From positions 37,202 to 101,201 of the forward strand of contig JAKSZP010005590.1 in NCBI GenBank assembly GCA_022478985.1: a stretch of 64,000 nucleotides of DNA, read 5' to 3'. The notes beneath the pieces are model-generated. The model saw only the letters and a list, made by a program, of their open reading frames with translations. It had not been told where the DNA came from and ran no database searches. The DNA comes from Massospora cicadina. Lineage: Eukaryota; Entomophthoromycota; Entomophthoromycetes; Entomophthorales; Entomophthoraceae. This document shows, piece by piece, positions 34,620-45,060 of the stretch. Each line of letters opens with the position of its first letter. Position 1 is the stretch's first letter. The position numbers and the translations under genes are program-made.

Positions 34620-35460
34620 GAAACCACTATTTAGGGTATTCTTAGGGAGTGGTCCATTGACTGGACATGTGAGATCATCCCCCATCAGGTCTCAGCTGAT
34701 TCACCAACCAAGAGCAACTAAAGAGGTCATCTCTGCGGAAATTATTAATCTGCTGGAGCAAGGGATGCTCAAACCGTCAAAGAGTCCATGAGATTTGCCC
34801 GTTCTAATTGTAAAAAGGAAGGATGGTACTAACTGGGTGGTGATAGACTACCAAAACTCAATAAAATCACCAAGAAGGACTTGTATTCTTGCCGCAGATT
34901 GATGTTGCTTTGGATTAGTTGGGAGGAGCCCATTACTTTTCAGCAATAGACTTGATATCAGGGTACTGGAAAATTGAGTTGTCCATGGCGGAACAGGAGA
35001 AATGTTCCATAATCACATATAGGGATTTTTAAACTGACATGTATGCCTCAAGGGCTGTGTAACGCCCTGGCTACGATCCAACAGGCTATGGACACCATTT
35101 TAGCAACCTGAAGCTGTTGTGCATTCTCATATACCTCGATGACATCAATGTATTCTCCAAAACATTTTCTGAGCACCTTGCCCATTTTGAGGAGATATTC
35201 CACAAGCTTGCTGAGGCCAACATCTAGATCAAGTCTCATAAATGTCACTTCTTCAAGGACCAAATGGAGTATTTTGGGTTTATGGTAGACATGACAGGGC
35301 TGAAACCCCAGCTGGACAAGGTGGAGGCTATCCAAAAAATGACTATGCCAAACAGTAATCATGACATACAGATATTTTTGGGCTGGTGGATTACTACTGA
35401 CGCTTTATACTCAAATTCAGCTGTATTGGAGGTCCGCTGTTTGAGTTACTAAAAAAGATG
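34620..35460 (+). pseudogene. Reverse transcriptase of element D
   Basis: Right-hand part of D after the nested element. Motifs: IVKRKDGTNWVVIDYQN (about 34806-34858), AIDLISGYWKIELSMAEQE (about 34946-35003), MPQGLCNALATIQQAMD (about 35042-35092), catalytic LIYLDDINVFSKTFSEHL (about 35128-35180) and YFGFMVDMTGLKPQLDKVEA (about 35270-35330). The YLDD box is intact, but the frame is shifted repeatedly. Confidence 0.85.
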
Positions 35461-35469
35461 CCACGTTTA

Positions 35470-35900
35470 AATGGACGGAACGTTGACAATGCTCCTTTAA
35501 TACACTTTGGATGGATTAATCAGTGCTCCAGTGCTGCACTACTCAAATTTCGATAAAGAGTTTATTGTCCAGATGGATGCGTCTCTTTCTGCTGTAGGGG
35601 TGGTACTATCTTAAAAAGACGATAAGGGGGAGGAGCATCCAGCTGCATAAAGCAGTTAAAGCCTGACCTTCCATGAACATAAATGTACCATAACCAAGTG
35701 GGAATGCTTAGCAGTGATCTACATGCATAAGCAATTTAGGATGTATTTGCATGGAGTGAAGTTTAAAGTCATAATGGATCATGCTTTGTTATGCTGGTTG
35801 CAGAATCTCATGGCCTGAAAGGGCTTATAGCCGATGGGTCCTCAAACTGGAGCTTATGACTTTGATTTCCTTTACCAACTAGGAGCAAAATACCAGAATG
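35470..35900 (+). pseudogene. RNase H of element D
   Basis: Broken frames include FIVQMDASLSAVGVVLS (about 35560-35610; Met replaces Thr before the catalytic Asp), TITKWECLAVIYMHKQFRMYL (about 35690-35750) and VIMDHALLCWLQNL. Stops interrupt all of them. Confidence 0.75.
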
Positions 35901-35989
35901 CCGATTGCTTGTTGAGACTACCAACGATTTCTGTCACAGCATATATGTGCAATGTGATGTACAATAAAATGCTCAGCAGAAAATATAAT

Positions 35990-37150
35990 AACAAACTGCC
36001 TCAAGTCATAAAGGCATTAAACTAGCTGTGCTGATAAATTTCAGCAGAATGGCGAGAGGTATAAGCGGTTTGGAGACTCTATGGTGAGCTTTCTGCGACT
36101 CTTAGCACGGCCAAGCATTAATATGAGCACCTGTAAGGCAGTCAGACATGATAATTGTGCAAGAAATTGGAATTGTTGCATCTTTGGTATTATTGGGAGA
36201 GCATGAACTTCAAAGTGCTTGAAACAATTTCCTGCTGCCACCAGTGCCAAAATGGAGAAGCCATTCTGCCAGGTGTCCTCATACCAGCTAGTGAAACCAT
36301 ATTTTTCCTGGCATAAAGTTTTTATTGATGTCATTGGCCCCCTGCTTACAGGAGCTAACTGGTCCAAATACATTCTTGTGGGAATTGACCACTTGACCAG
36401 ATAGGTAGAATCATGTGCAATCAAAGCTTTGGGCCAGTCACAATGGCCAAGTTCATAGTGGAATGTATTATCCAGTGACTTGGCTGCCCTCAGTTCATCC
36501 TTACCAATAATGGAACTAACTTCACCTCCCACATCCTTCCAAAACTGAACAAACTTATGGCCATCTGCAAAGTTTTGATGACCCCATATCATCCCAAATC
36601 CAATGGTATGGTTGAGCATGTTAATTGAACCTTAGTGAGCATAATCTGGAAATTATAATGGACTGTCCTTCAGATTGGAGTTCCCTCCTTTCCACTGATG
36701 TCTTTGCATAAAACATTAGCTATCATTCAGCAATGGGGAAGAGTCCCTTTCAGTTACTATATGGATTGCACCCAGCTCTTCATGCACTACTATATGCTTG
36801 TGTAGAGGAAACCAGTGAAATAGATCCACAATATTACTTACCTATCCTGGCAAACATATTTTTAAGATGCAAACTGAAGTATACTCTTTCAGCTTAGCTA
36901 AAAAGATAAAGAAGCAGGCTATCAGTCAGGTATTGCATAGCAGGCTAGTTCAGTTCAAAGAAGGAAAGATGGTTCTGTTCCATGACCAGCTTGGGTTCAG
37001 TCAGAAGTATAAGTTAACCAACATCTGGATTGGTACATTTAAAATAATATAGAAAATGATTATTGACACCTATATCATCAAGGACTTGAAAGTGGTCAGA
37101 TTATTAACCAAGTGCATGCAAAGTTCCTTTGGGTGTATAAACAATAGGAA
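35990..37150 (+). pseudogene. Integrase of element D
   Basis: Zinc-finger part CCHQCQNGEAILP (about 36234); core HKVFIDVIGPLLTGANWSKY (about 36313-36372) and LVGIDHLTR; then [11 protein letters not shown] (about 36500), where the second catalytic Asp has become Asn; and [14 protein letters not shown] (about 36584), with the Glu retained. C-terminal frames with HDQLGFSQKYKL (about 36980) reach the purine stretch before the LTR. Confidence 0.8.
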
Positions 37151-37175
37151 ACTTATTGTCCAGTCAAGAGGGTAA

Positions 37176-37794
37176 TGTCAAGATTCTGATATGACTGGAT
37201 GATAAGCCCAAAATAGCTACAGAGGATGGTGTAGAATCTTCCAACAAAAATTACTAGTGTACAACCATCTAGTACTAAAAAAATTACTAGTGTACAAATA
37301 TGTAAGTGTCCTGGGATAGGGTAATATTGGGTTAGGAAAGATAGTTATTGGATCTCCTCTAAATAAGGTAATAAGGTGATGTCAAGCCATGACAAATATT
37401 TAGGAGATTGAATAAAACTAAGGTGATAGTGAAGCTAAGATTAATATACTCTGCTGGGACAATACAATTATGATGAAAGAATGAGGATATGGCAGTAAAG
37501 AATAGTATAAGTAAAAGGATTGGTATTAACCAAACTTGCTGATATATAAATAAGATGAGAAGACTGAAGGAGGAGGATTTTTAGTAGCAAGAAGAGAGTG
37601 GAGCAGAAAAGATCTGCTTTTAATAATAAAATAAATGAGTGGTGTGGTAAAGTGAAGTGCTTTATATTTTATTATATTAATAAGTTTGTATCTAGGACTA
37701 ATGGTATCCATATTGTCCATCCATTGCTCAGTGGGAACTGACCCTGTGCAAACCCTTCTGCTGGATCTCAATAATATTTCCAAAAATTGTAAGA
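37176..37794 (+). repeat. 3' LTR of element D
   Basis: Starts TGTCAAGATTC after AAGAGGGTAA. It aligns over its length with 22141-22729. It is longer because of an internal 18-nt insertion with its duplication (37265-37297) and minor indels. It ends ATTGTAAGA. Confidence 0.88.
37265..37282 (+). mobile_element. Micro-insertion with A tail in the 3' LTR of element D
   Basis: CCATCTAGTACTAAAAAA is flanked by a perfect 15-bp duplication ATTACTAGTGTACAA (37250-37264 and 37283-37297). The 5' LTR of D has only one copy of this target and no insert. The same 18 bases form the 3' end of another micro-insertion at 52104-52128. Confidence 0.75.
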
Positions 37795-38626
37795 TGCCCC
37801 TATTTTGTTCTGAAGGGGTGCAATACCTTTTTAGCTTGAATGATGGAGCCTGGAATCTTATTTTAATAACATACAAAATCACTTTTATGATTATATCAAA
37901 GATATTCTAACTCTATATCTTAAACTTTCTGTTCTTCAATAATTTACTTCACTTAGCTTACACAAGATGATAGCCCATTTTGACTGGTCCTAAGTGACTG
38001 TCCTTTGGCCCCTAATTTAAATAAACAAGTATTTGTGAAGACTAAGCATACTGTAAATGCTTTACTGCAAGATTATCTAGGGCTAGCACCATTGAGCATA
38101 TAACAAAACAAAGCCCCTACAACAGCAACAATCTCAAAAATCTCCAATTTTCTACTTTTGGAGGGGTTTTAAATAAATTAAATGAGATGCTAACATCAGC
38201 TAATAAAAGTTATCCCACATTAAGAGCTCTTTTTAGTACCAGTGGGGTTAAGTGCTCTTTTGTGTCACTAAAGTCCAACCCTATGTAAATTATAAGTTAG
38301 AAATTTTATAATAAAGTATCATACCTTTCTATCACATTGGCAAAAGATTTAAACTATACTGATATAAATAAAAATAAATAGTGGAAGTATCAAGGGTTTA
38401 GATGGCACAGGGATTTAAGAAATGTGCCAATTGAATGCTTCTCCTGATATTCATTTTTATAAAAAAATTATTTACTATCCTAAGATAAGTCTGAAATATC
38501 ATCAGGAAGCAGTATAAAAAATGCCTCCCATTTCAACAAATTTAAGTTTTTACAGTTTTAACATTAATTCTATCTAAATCTTTCTATCTTCTGTATAAGC
38601 TTATAAAGGGAAACCAAGCACTTTAA
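37795..38626. other. AT-rich low-copy sequence without a clear gene
   Basis: No retroelement motif. A short plus-strand frame around 38005-38102 (VFVKTKHTVNALLQDYLGL) is protein-like but isolated. Between 37801 and 38400 I count no CpG at all. Confidence 0.45.
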
Positions 38627-39027
38627 CGTCAGCCAACAACCACTCGCAGTAAGCCTGATAAATCTATTACAAAGTACTCCAAGTTTAGCTTTGAAATTGT
38701 CGACAAATCTCCAAAATCCCCGACAAAGGTTTGTGGCAAATTAAATACAGATAGGATAATTGCTGATTTACTCACTGATACCATAAATTTATTTATTTTC
38801 AAAAAGGAATTGGGTCTAAATTAAATTCCGCTTACTGCCAACTCCTACAACATAAAATAAATATTTATTTAGTTTTAAGTCGGGTTCAAGGACAGCGCAC
38901 CTTTACAAAAACCTGGCTGCTCTAGTTTGGAGCAATTATACATTATCTGTATTAGCTTTCCTTAAAGAATCTAAGCCTTGTGATTTTAGCAAACTAAAAT
39001 TGTTGTATAGGTCCTCTACTTTTTAAA
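38627..39027 (+). CDS. Possible exons of an unidentified host gene
   Basis: Two plus-strand open stretches without retroelement character: 38627-38824 (ends DRIIADLLTDTINLFIFKKE; contains DKSPKSPTK) and 38880-39027 (TAHLYKNLAALVWSNYTLSV and on, ending with a stop at 39025). The second is preceded by an AG that could be a splice acceptor (38878-38879). CpG dinucleotides reappear here, as in the EAF6 exons and unlike the flanks, which supports coding origin. I could not join the exons with a consistent reading phase, and the protein is not recognised. Confidence 0.35.
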
Positions 39028-39514
39028 TGGTTTTTCTTTGCTAATATTTTCATACCATCAAACAAAATTTCCGAGTTTGTAGTTTGGTATTCTACTCCTT
39101 TTTAGATTTTTTGATTATCATAACCTTTTTTATTTCGCTCTATTTGTGTTGAGTTTTTTTACTATTTATTTGCCGTCGATTATTAGCCAGTTTTTATATT
39201 TTTCTGGTCGTCGCTTTACAAAGTAATCTAAACTGTATTTGACTTTAAAAAAGCAAAATGACTTGTGCTATGGCTGAAACTCTATCTTAACAAAAGTACA
39301 AGTTTTAAAGCTCTTTAATATCTTTTTTATTTTTTGGCCAAGTCTTTGATATTTATGGTTTGTAGATGAAATAGTTGGTAACTTTGAATGTTTAAGAATC
39401 TTTAGAGTTTCCTATTTCCACAAATTTACATGTTTAAACATCTTTGAGAACGAAACTTTGATGCTGCTGCTTTGAAGCTAATTTTTAGTTTAGTAGGCTG
39501 ATTCATTTTTACCA

Positions 39515-40288
39515 ATGAGTGGTGAGCTTAGTTCTACAAAAAAGACATGTAATTATTTTTGCGTTTTTATTGACACAATGATAAGCAGTGTTTTAACATC
39601 AAATGTTTGGTTAACGGTATTGTTTAGAGCTTAATAAGCGATATCCTTCATGATGAAGAAGAACTTCAAAAGTTGTTAAATAAAAAAGAATGACCTGATT
39701 AATAATTTAGTAAGCAAGCACAAATATAGGAACTTATTTGATAAAAGCAGGAGCTCGACGCAAAAATATATCGCCTGGAAACCAGTTATTTGGACGAAAC
39801 TCGGATGACGGGAAATGTTATTAAAGGATTTGACCAGTATATGGTTGAGCCCTCGGCTAATAATAACAATCCAACTTACCAACAAAATCTGAAGCGAACT
39901 TTACCCATTGACCCAAACGATAGAATATTTTCAAATTCTTCCGCTCGTCCTTTTGGTGTATTTCCTTTGTTGTATTAAAGTTAACTTTATTTAGGGAATG
40001 GACAAAAAATTAGATAAAATTGCTAACAATTCCCAGTTAAGAAGCAATTCGAGTAAAGAAAGCGCACTAAAAGATCATGAGGCTACTTCACATAGTAAGA
40101 GCATTCGTAATCGCAATAGTTCAGGTCGGACTTCTCCAGCTGTCATACGTCTTCCTAACACACGCCTATCTCAATCAGACTCTAGTAAACCATCTGAAAC
40201 TTTGACTCCCCCTAGGATTCGTATTACCCTTCGCACCTCTCCTCAAGACACTGGGCATGGTTCACGGAATAATGATCCTGATGTGTGA
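39515..40288 (+). CDS. EAF6: EAF6 homologue, NuA4-type histone acetyltransferase subunit (four exons)
   Basis: Proposed exons 39515-39548, 39628-39709, 39751-39957 and 39995-40288; introns of 79, 41 and 37 nt begin GTAATT, GTAAGC and GTATTT and end TTTAG, GCAG and TTTAG. The protein has the Eaf6 signature: a short coiled coil (ELQKLLNKK, then NDLINNLELDAKIYRLETSY), then LDETRMTGNVIKGFDQYM, and DRIFSNSS after a variable loop, followed by a Ser/Thr- and Arg-rich tail ending RITLRTSPQDTGHGS and a TGA. In the family this subunit sits in nuclear acetyltransferase complexes. Exon 2 needs one A fewer in the run at about 39690-39696 to stay in frame, and exon 1 has a similar A6 run, so either the read has homopolymer errors or the gene is damaged. 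The start codon in exon 1 is tentative. Confidence 0.85.
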
Positions 40289-42395
40289 TTGTACCTATTG
40301 TACCAAATTTGTTTCATTCATGTAGTTAAAACGCTTTTCTTCTTATCTCTCAATCAACAACCGTGGGTTAAACTTTTACTTGATTCTTAAGGCTTTAAAT
40401 CAAAATATTTTATAGATTTTATTCTAGGATATTTGGTTTTTAATAGAGAGTTTACTAGTTAGGTAACATCAGTCAAATAAACTTAAGCCGTAGCAGTTGT
40501 GGTATTCTAAAGTTTTTAGAAAACCCTTTGCATAAGTTCTTACAAATATATATTATTAATTTGCTTTTATATAAATTTATCATAGTTTCATGTATGCTTT
40601 GAGCCCTCCTGAATTTCAGCTATATTATAAAATTGATCTATGTGGATCATTAAACTTTAATACCTTCAAAGGTATTGTCTAAGGTAAAAATGCACAAATA
40701 TTCAGATTTTCTGTTATAAGGAAATTTTAATAAAATCATATTGTAGCACTGCTTATAGAAGTCAGCTTTGAAGCTTACCCTTTATCCTTTTAGTTGGTAA
40801 ACCTTCTAGTGCCGTCCTTAGAAAAAATTATTGTATATTTACATTTAAAATGGTGATTGAAAATTATATTTCTTTTTAGTTAAAAATGGGTAAAGCCTGA
40901 GTGTTTAAGCTTTAATTATATACTGCATGGCAGCTTTTACCCTACTAGCTATGGTCATAGATTATTTTAAAGAGATTTGAGCTTTTTAAAATGACAGACA
41001 GTCGAATTTAGTTACATTATGTTGGTTTTTATGTAAAAAAATTGTTTTACCTTGAGTTAAATATTGATACTTTTTAAACATTTTAAAACCTTCCTCAGAA
41101 AGTGCTCTATCTTTTAATAAATTTAATTAAATCTACAAAGTATATCAACATAATAAAGAAGAAGAGATAGACTGATGCTTAGCTATATAACAGTATGGAT
41201 TTATTTTAGAGTATATGTTATTAATATAAAGTTGTTACTGCCAAATTTCTGTTGAGATTTAGTTAATCGCTATCAATTATATACAATACTGGTTGTAAAT
41301 TAATTAGTTAGCTACAGCGATGCTTTTACTATTATCAAATGCTTATTTTTCCGTGACAAAAATTGGATGACTTAACCTTACAGTAAGTATAAAATTAAAC
41401 AGGATTGATAGTCTTGATTTATTGTTATTGGACTTCTTTTAATCAAGATAAGGGATCTAGAGAATTCTTTTTATCAGCAAAAGAGGAAAAATAAAAAGAA
41501 TTTTTTGTAAAAATAGTTCAACCTCCTGCTATAAAAAATCAAGCTTCCATTTTACCCTAACAGCAAAGTGTGATGAAAGTTTATGCATATGATCTTTTTC
41601 CTAGTATAAACCTTATGACACATTCCAATACAGATAATAATGGTTTAAGGATTCAATAGGATGTAGGTTAAGTAAAATGAGGGGGCATGTTTAGTATGAG
41701 TACTTGCTATTACAAGGGTAGTCAATTAATTTACAAATCTTTCTTTCTTATTTTGTAATCAAATTATATGGCTATAATTTCTCAGAAAGGGCATTTTGTG
41801 CGCTTTTAACGTCAAACTGATATGATTTTGGCTATCATCTGGACTGCCACACTTACATTTTAACTGACTTGTTTAAATCTGTTACATCTCTCAACATCTT
41901 AAGTGAACTTTTCTCTAGATGTAATGTAGTAGCTCCTATAAACTCTGCATATATATTTTAAGAATGTACTATCTGGCTTTTATGCTATATCTATTGCACT
42001 ATCATGAGTGTATGTATGCTTATCTTTCATTAATCTTAGTAAATTAAAATGGTGCAAAATAGACAAAGACAAGATTAAGTAAGCCATATAAATTTGATGC
42101 TGGCTCATTGACCTTCAGTCTTTCTATCACCTCCTTCAGAACAAAGTATATTTTTTAGTAATAAATGTTGGTAAGAATGGCCATTCTTTGCTGCTATCTA
42201 TTTATTGATGAAAAACTACTATCAAAAGTCTATCTTATCCTGTTTGGCTTGTATGAAATCTTTTGCCTACTTTATATATTCTATTTGATGATTAATTTAG
42301 GAAATTTATGTCTTTCCAGTAAACATTACTTTTAAAAATCAATTCACCCTTGAAGTTCAGTTCCATTAGAGAGATATACAAAAACTATTAGCAAA
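40289..42395. other. AT-rich intergenic sequence
   Basis: No retroelement domain, no long frame and almost no CpG. I find no supported gene. Confidence 0.6.
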
Positions 42396-42840
42396 ATGGC
42401 GGCAAAACTGCTAAAGAACCTGTTGACTCCGCTATATGAGCCAGCAGACCACCTGACCTACATCTTTGGTTACCTACCTCAACATTAACAGAGTCACCTA
42501 CTCTTAGGTGGTGTAATTATTAAGGAACAACCTCATGCGGCTGAATAAGGAGATATGCCCATTTTAAACAAAAAAAGGAAGAAAGCCATTGACTGTCACT
42601 CTCATCACCTTAGGCAATTTAGCCCAAGTGGTAGATGAGAGCTTAGGGACAACATATCCCTTAAAGATTGCATTATTTTTCTCCATGCCAACCATCCACA
42701 AATTAATTCAGAAAATCTAGGATTTATGTGGGGAAGTAGTGGTGGCTAGGGACTACCATCAGAGGAGGGTTGGTAGCAATCCTCCCCCTCCAAAAAGTTG
42801 TCTTGGGAAGTTTGAATTCTGCCAATATAACTAAATTGGG
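42396..42840 (+). pseudogene. Unidentified ORF fragments left of element E
   Basis: A 30-codon start (MAAKLLKNLLTPLYEPADHL, 42396) and, from about 42585, a frame PLTVTLITLGNLAQVVDESL that continues through one stop to KSCLGKFEFCQYN at about 42830. It looks coding but I cannot name it; a retroelement Gag remnant or a host exon cut off by the insertion of element E are both possible. Confidence 0.3.
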
Positions 42841-42861
42841 ATCCGCCAAAAATAAATCATG

Positions 42862-43981
42862 TGTTAGGATTTTTGCCCATATTCCCATCCTGCTAGATTA
42901 CCAGGATTGCTAGGGGATGATTCCCTAAAATGAGGTGAATTAGAAATCAGTTGACCCTGATTTCAATTAGCTATGTTTGGGGGATTTTAGAGTATTCACC
43001 GGTCAGATCCATCAGGATTGATCCAGATGAATGCTTAAGATCTTTTTGGGAAGAATTGCCAAAGAAATAGGGGCATCTGATAGTTGATTAACTATCAGAT
43101 GTAATGATTGGGATCAGTTGGGTTTCATCACTGACTGATTGGGAATGTAAGTAGTAAGTTGTGAGGCGAGTGATGCCACCTGCAACTAGTGAATTGATCA
43201 GTTGTTTCATGACCTGCCTTAATGGATAACAAGTCCCATTACCTAAGCAAGTCACTAGTCAAATATGGTTGGTTTGCTTGGATTGAGAGGAAAACATTAG
43301 GGACACATTTTCTGACTCTTTCCATTTTAGTCTTGAGGATGACCAATGATGGAATCCTATCCAGGATGGGGAAGACCATCGCTGTTGAGATGAGGATGGG
43401 TGATTCAATGGCAACAGCTGCCATTTTATCTAAGATGTGTCAACTGAGGGTTGGGCGCTGAATCCCACACTATAAATTCCCTAGAATTCACCAATAATGA
43501 AAAGAAGTTGTTATCTGGTATATAGTTTTAAGTAGTAAACTTTATCAGCCTTCATTGTTTTATTCTTTCTCAGGGATATTATTGTTGTGTGCAATAATTG
43601 GGAGACTCTTTAAACAAAGGAGTAAGGATCTGAGTGGGGATCCAGAGAAGAAGCAGAAACAAATCATGGATTACTGCTGACTGTGTGTTGAACCGGAGAA
43701 ACTGTCACCAGGTAATCTCAGAGAAGTTTGGGTTGGACAGTATGAGGGAACGAATTACTATTTTGAGACATCTCAAGTATTTTGAGCAGGAATACTGGCT
43801 GAGCGTTGGGAAGAGATCTAAGAATTCCATTCAACTACAGATAATAGTCATCATACTATTATCAACTGATTATATCTACAACAATATAACATGGACAAAT
43901 TTCACAAGAACTGAACCTGTGCAAGTAATAAGTTTATAGAGGTTATTGACCAAATAATAACCAGACTTATAATTTTTTACA
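42862..43981 (+). repeat. 5' LTR of element E
   Basis: About 1.1 kb, TGTTAGGATTTTTGCCC...TTTTTTACA. Positions 43056-43549 are identical, base for base, to 51263-51756 in the 3' LTR, while the flanks differ at many positions and by indels. TATAAATT at 43471 is the likely promoter box. A primer-site-like TGATGCTCACTATAGGG follows at about 43985. Confidence 0.9.
43074..43101. repeat. Perfect hairpin in the element E LTR
   Basis: Arms CATCTGATAGTT and its exact reverse complement around the 4-nt loop GATT. The same hairpin is at 51281-51308 in the 3' LTR, within the identical tract. Confidence 0.85.
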
Positions 43982-44059
43982 AAGTGATGCTCACTATAGG
44001 GATGTAGTTGAGTAGAAGAACTTAGAACATGATGTCCTATGAAGATGTTTCTAATTCTG

Positions 44060-44700
44060 AATGTAAAGTAGATCACGTTCATTGGCATTCACCCAGCTCA
44101 AAAGTGGAGCATTTAGTGAAGCAAATGAAGATGCTCAAGTTATAGGAAAAGGACTTCCAGCCTAGATATGGAACTATCTAGTGCTGCAAGAAAACCTGTT
44201 CCACACAACATCTACTAGACATGAAGAGTATCAGCAGGGCCAACTCAGGTTGAAATTGGGCCCACTGGAAATAGTCTTAAGGAACAGCAGGATCAACTCA
44301 GGTTGAAATTGGGTCCACTTTAAATAGTCCTGAGGAGAGAGTGTTTAGATGAAGCATTAGATGAAATTGGAAGCAATCAATAAGGAGAATTGGATTACTA
44401 TACCAATGAAGATATGAAGTTAAAACAGGAAACATTTTATCCAGAATAATGGAGAGAATCGTTTGATTCAATACCACTCAACTAATGATCAGAAGTTGCT
44501 GGAGACAAGCTCATCAATTCAGGAGAAATTGGATGAAGCTAACAAGGCCAGAACGACCTGTGTAATTAAATATGGCAATGATTGCCAAAAATCGTTTTCA
44601 GGATAAAAATGATTTGAAAAATCGGATTGAACTGTTGGCTAATGAGATATGAGGATCCAAGCATCAGTGGCGAAATATGAGATAAAACTAGGACCTGTTG
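44060..44700 (+). pseudogene. Gag-like region of element E
   Basis: Short Lys/Glu/Asn-rich frames (for example QDKNDLKNRIELLANEI near 44600) suggest the coiled-coil Gag start seen in elements A and D. No capsid motif. It includes a 53-bp tandem duplication (44233-44338), which by its length shifts the frame. Confidence 0.4.
44233..44338 (+). repeat. Tandem duplication, 2 x 53 bp
   Basis: Unit 44233-44285 and unit 44286-44338 share AACTCAGGTTGAAATTGGG, CCACT, AAATAGTC and AGGA with only a handful of differences. Confidence 0.85.
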
Positions 44701-44759
44701 GACAAATAAACAGTCAGGATCAAAGGCCTAGTATATTTAAGAGTATTGTTAAAGTCAGC

Positions 44760-45060
44760 AAGTGTAGCATATACGTGAATAAACAGCGCTGCTGGTCATA
44801 TAGTGAAGAAGGTCGATACTAATTGGAAGTATTGAGCCTAAAAATAGTTGCAATGTTCCCAGCAGACCTCTGAGCCATTAAATGGTTATTTCCTGAGATT
44901 TTGGTCAAGTACTAGAAGGACCACTGAACCAAATGGATAGTTAAAGCTTAGGAGTATAAATTTTGAATCATGATAACTGGTAGGTCAGAGTTACCTAGGA
45001 CCCAGTTTGGATGAAGGGGAAAAAAAGGAACTCTGAACCTTTTTGTAGGTTGCAAGTGTC
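44760..45060 (+). pseudogene. Second copy of integrase end and post-pol segment, upstream of RT in element E
   Basis: Aligns with 48930-49190 of the same element: CCA-NN-AGAC...TGARCCATTAARTGGTTAT, GGACCACTGAACCAAA and TACCTAGGACCCAG are shared in order. This sequence belongs after integrase, so its presence before RT shows deletion or recombination between two family members. Confidence 0.6.

Larger units (their letters stand above)
22141..37794 (+). mobile_element. Element D: Ty3/gypsy element split by nested element B
   Basis: Paired LTRs at 22141-22729 and 37176-37794; gag and protease left of 26041, RT, RNase H and integrase right of 34267. Removing the nested element B (26042-34266) restores one collinear element of about 7.4 kb. 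Near-identical 5-bp flanks (CGCCC at 22136-22140 and TGCCC at 37795-37799) look like an integration duplication with one mutation. Gag type and LTR start relate it to A and I. Confidence 0.88.

Noticed and set aside
36041..36619. 192-codon minus-strand ORF
   Set aside because: It lies opposite the integrase core of element D, whose zinc finger and D-D-E motifs are readable on the plus strand. It has no counterpart opposite the integrases of the other elements that I could see, so it is a shadow frame.
43222..43461. 79-codon ORF that is identical at 51429-51668
   Set aside because: The identity comes from the shared LTR tract (43056-43549 = 51263-51756); there is an antisense 61-codon frame of equal quality and no protein signature. 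LTR sequence, not a gene.
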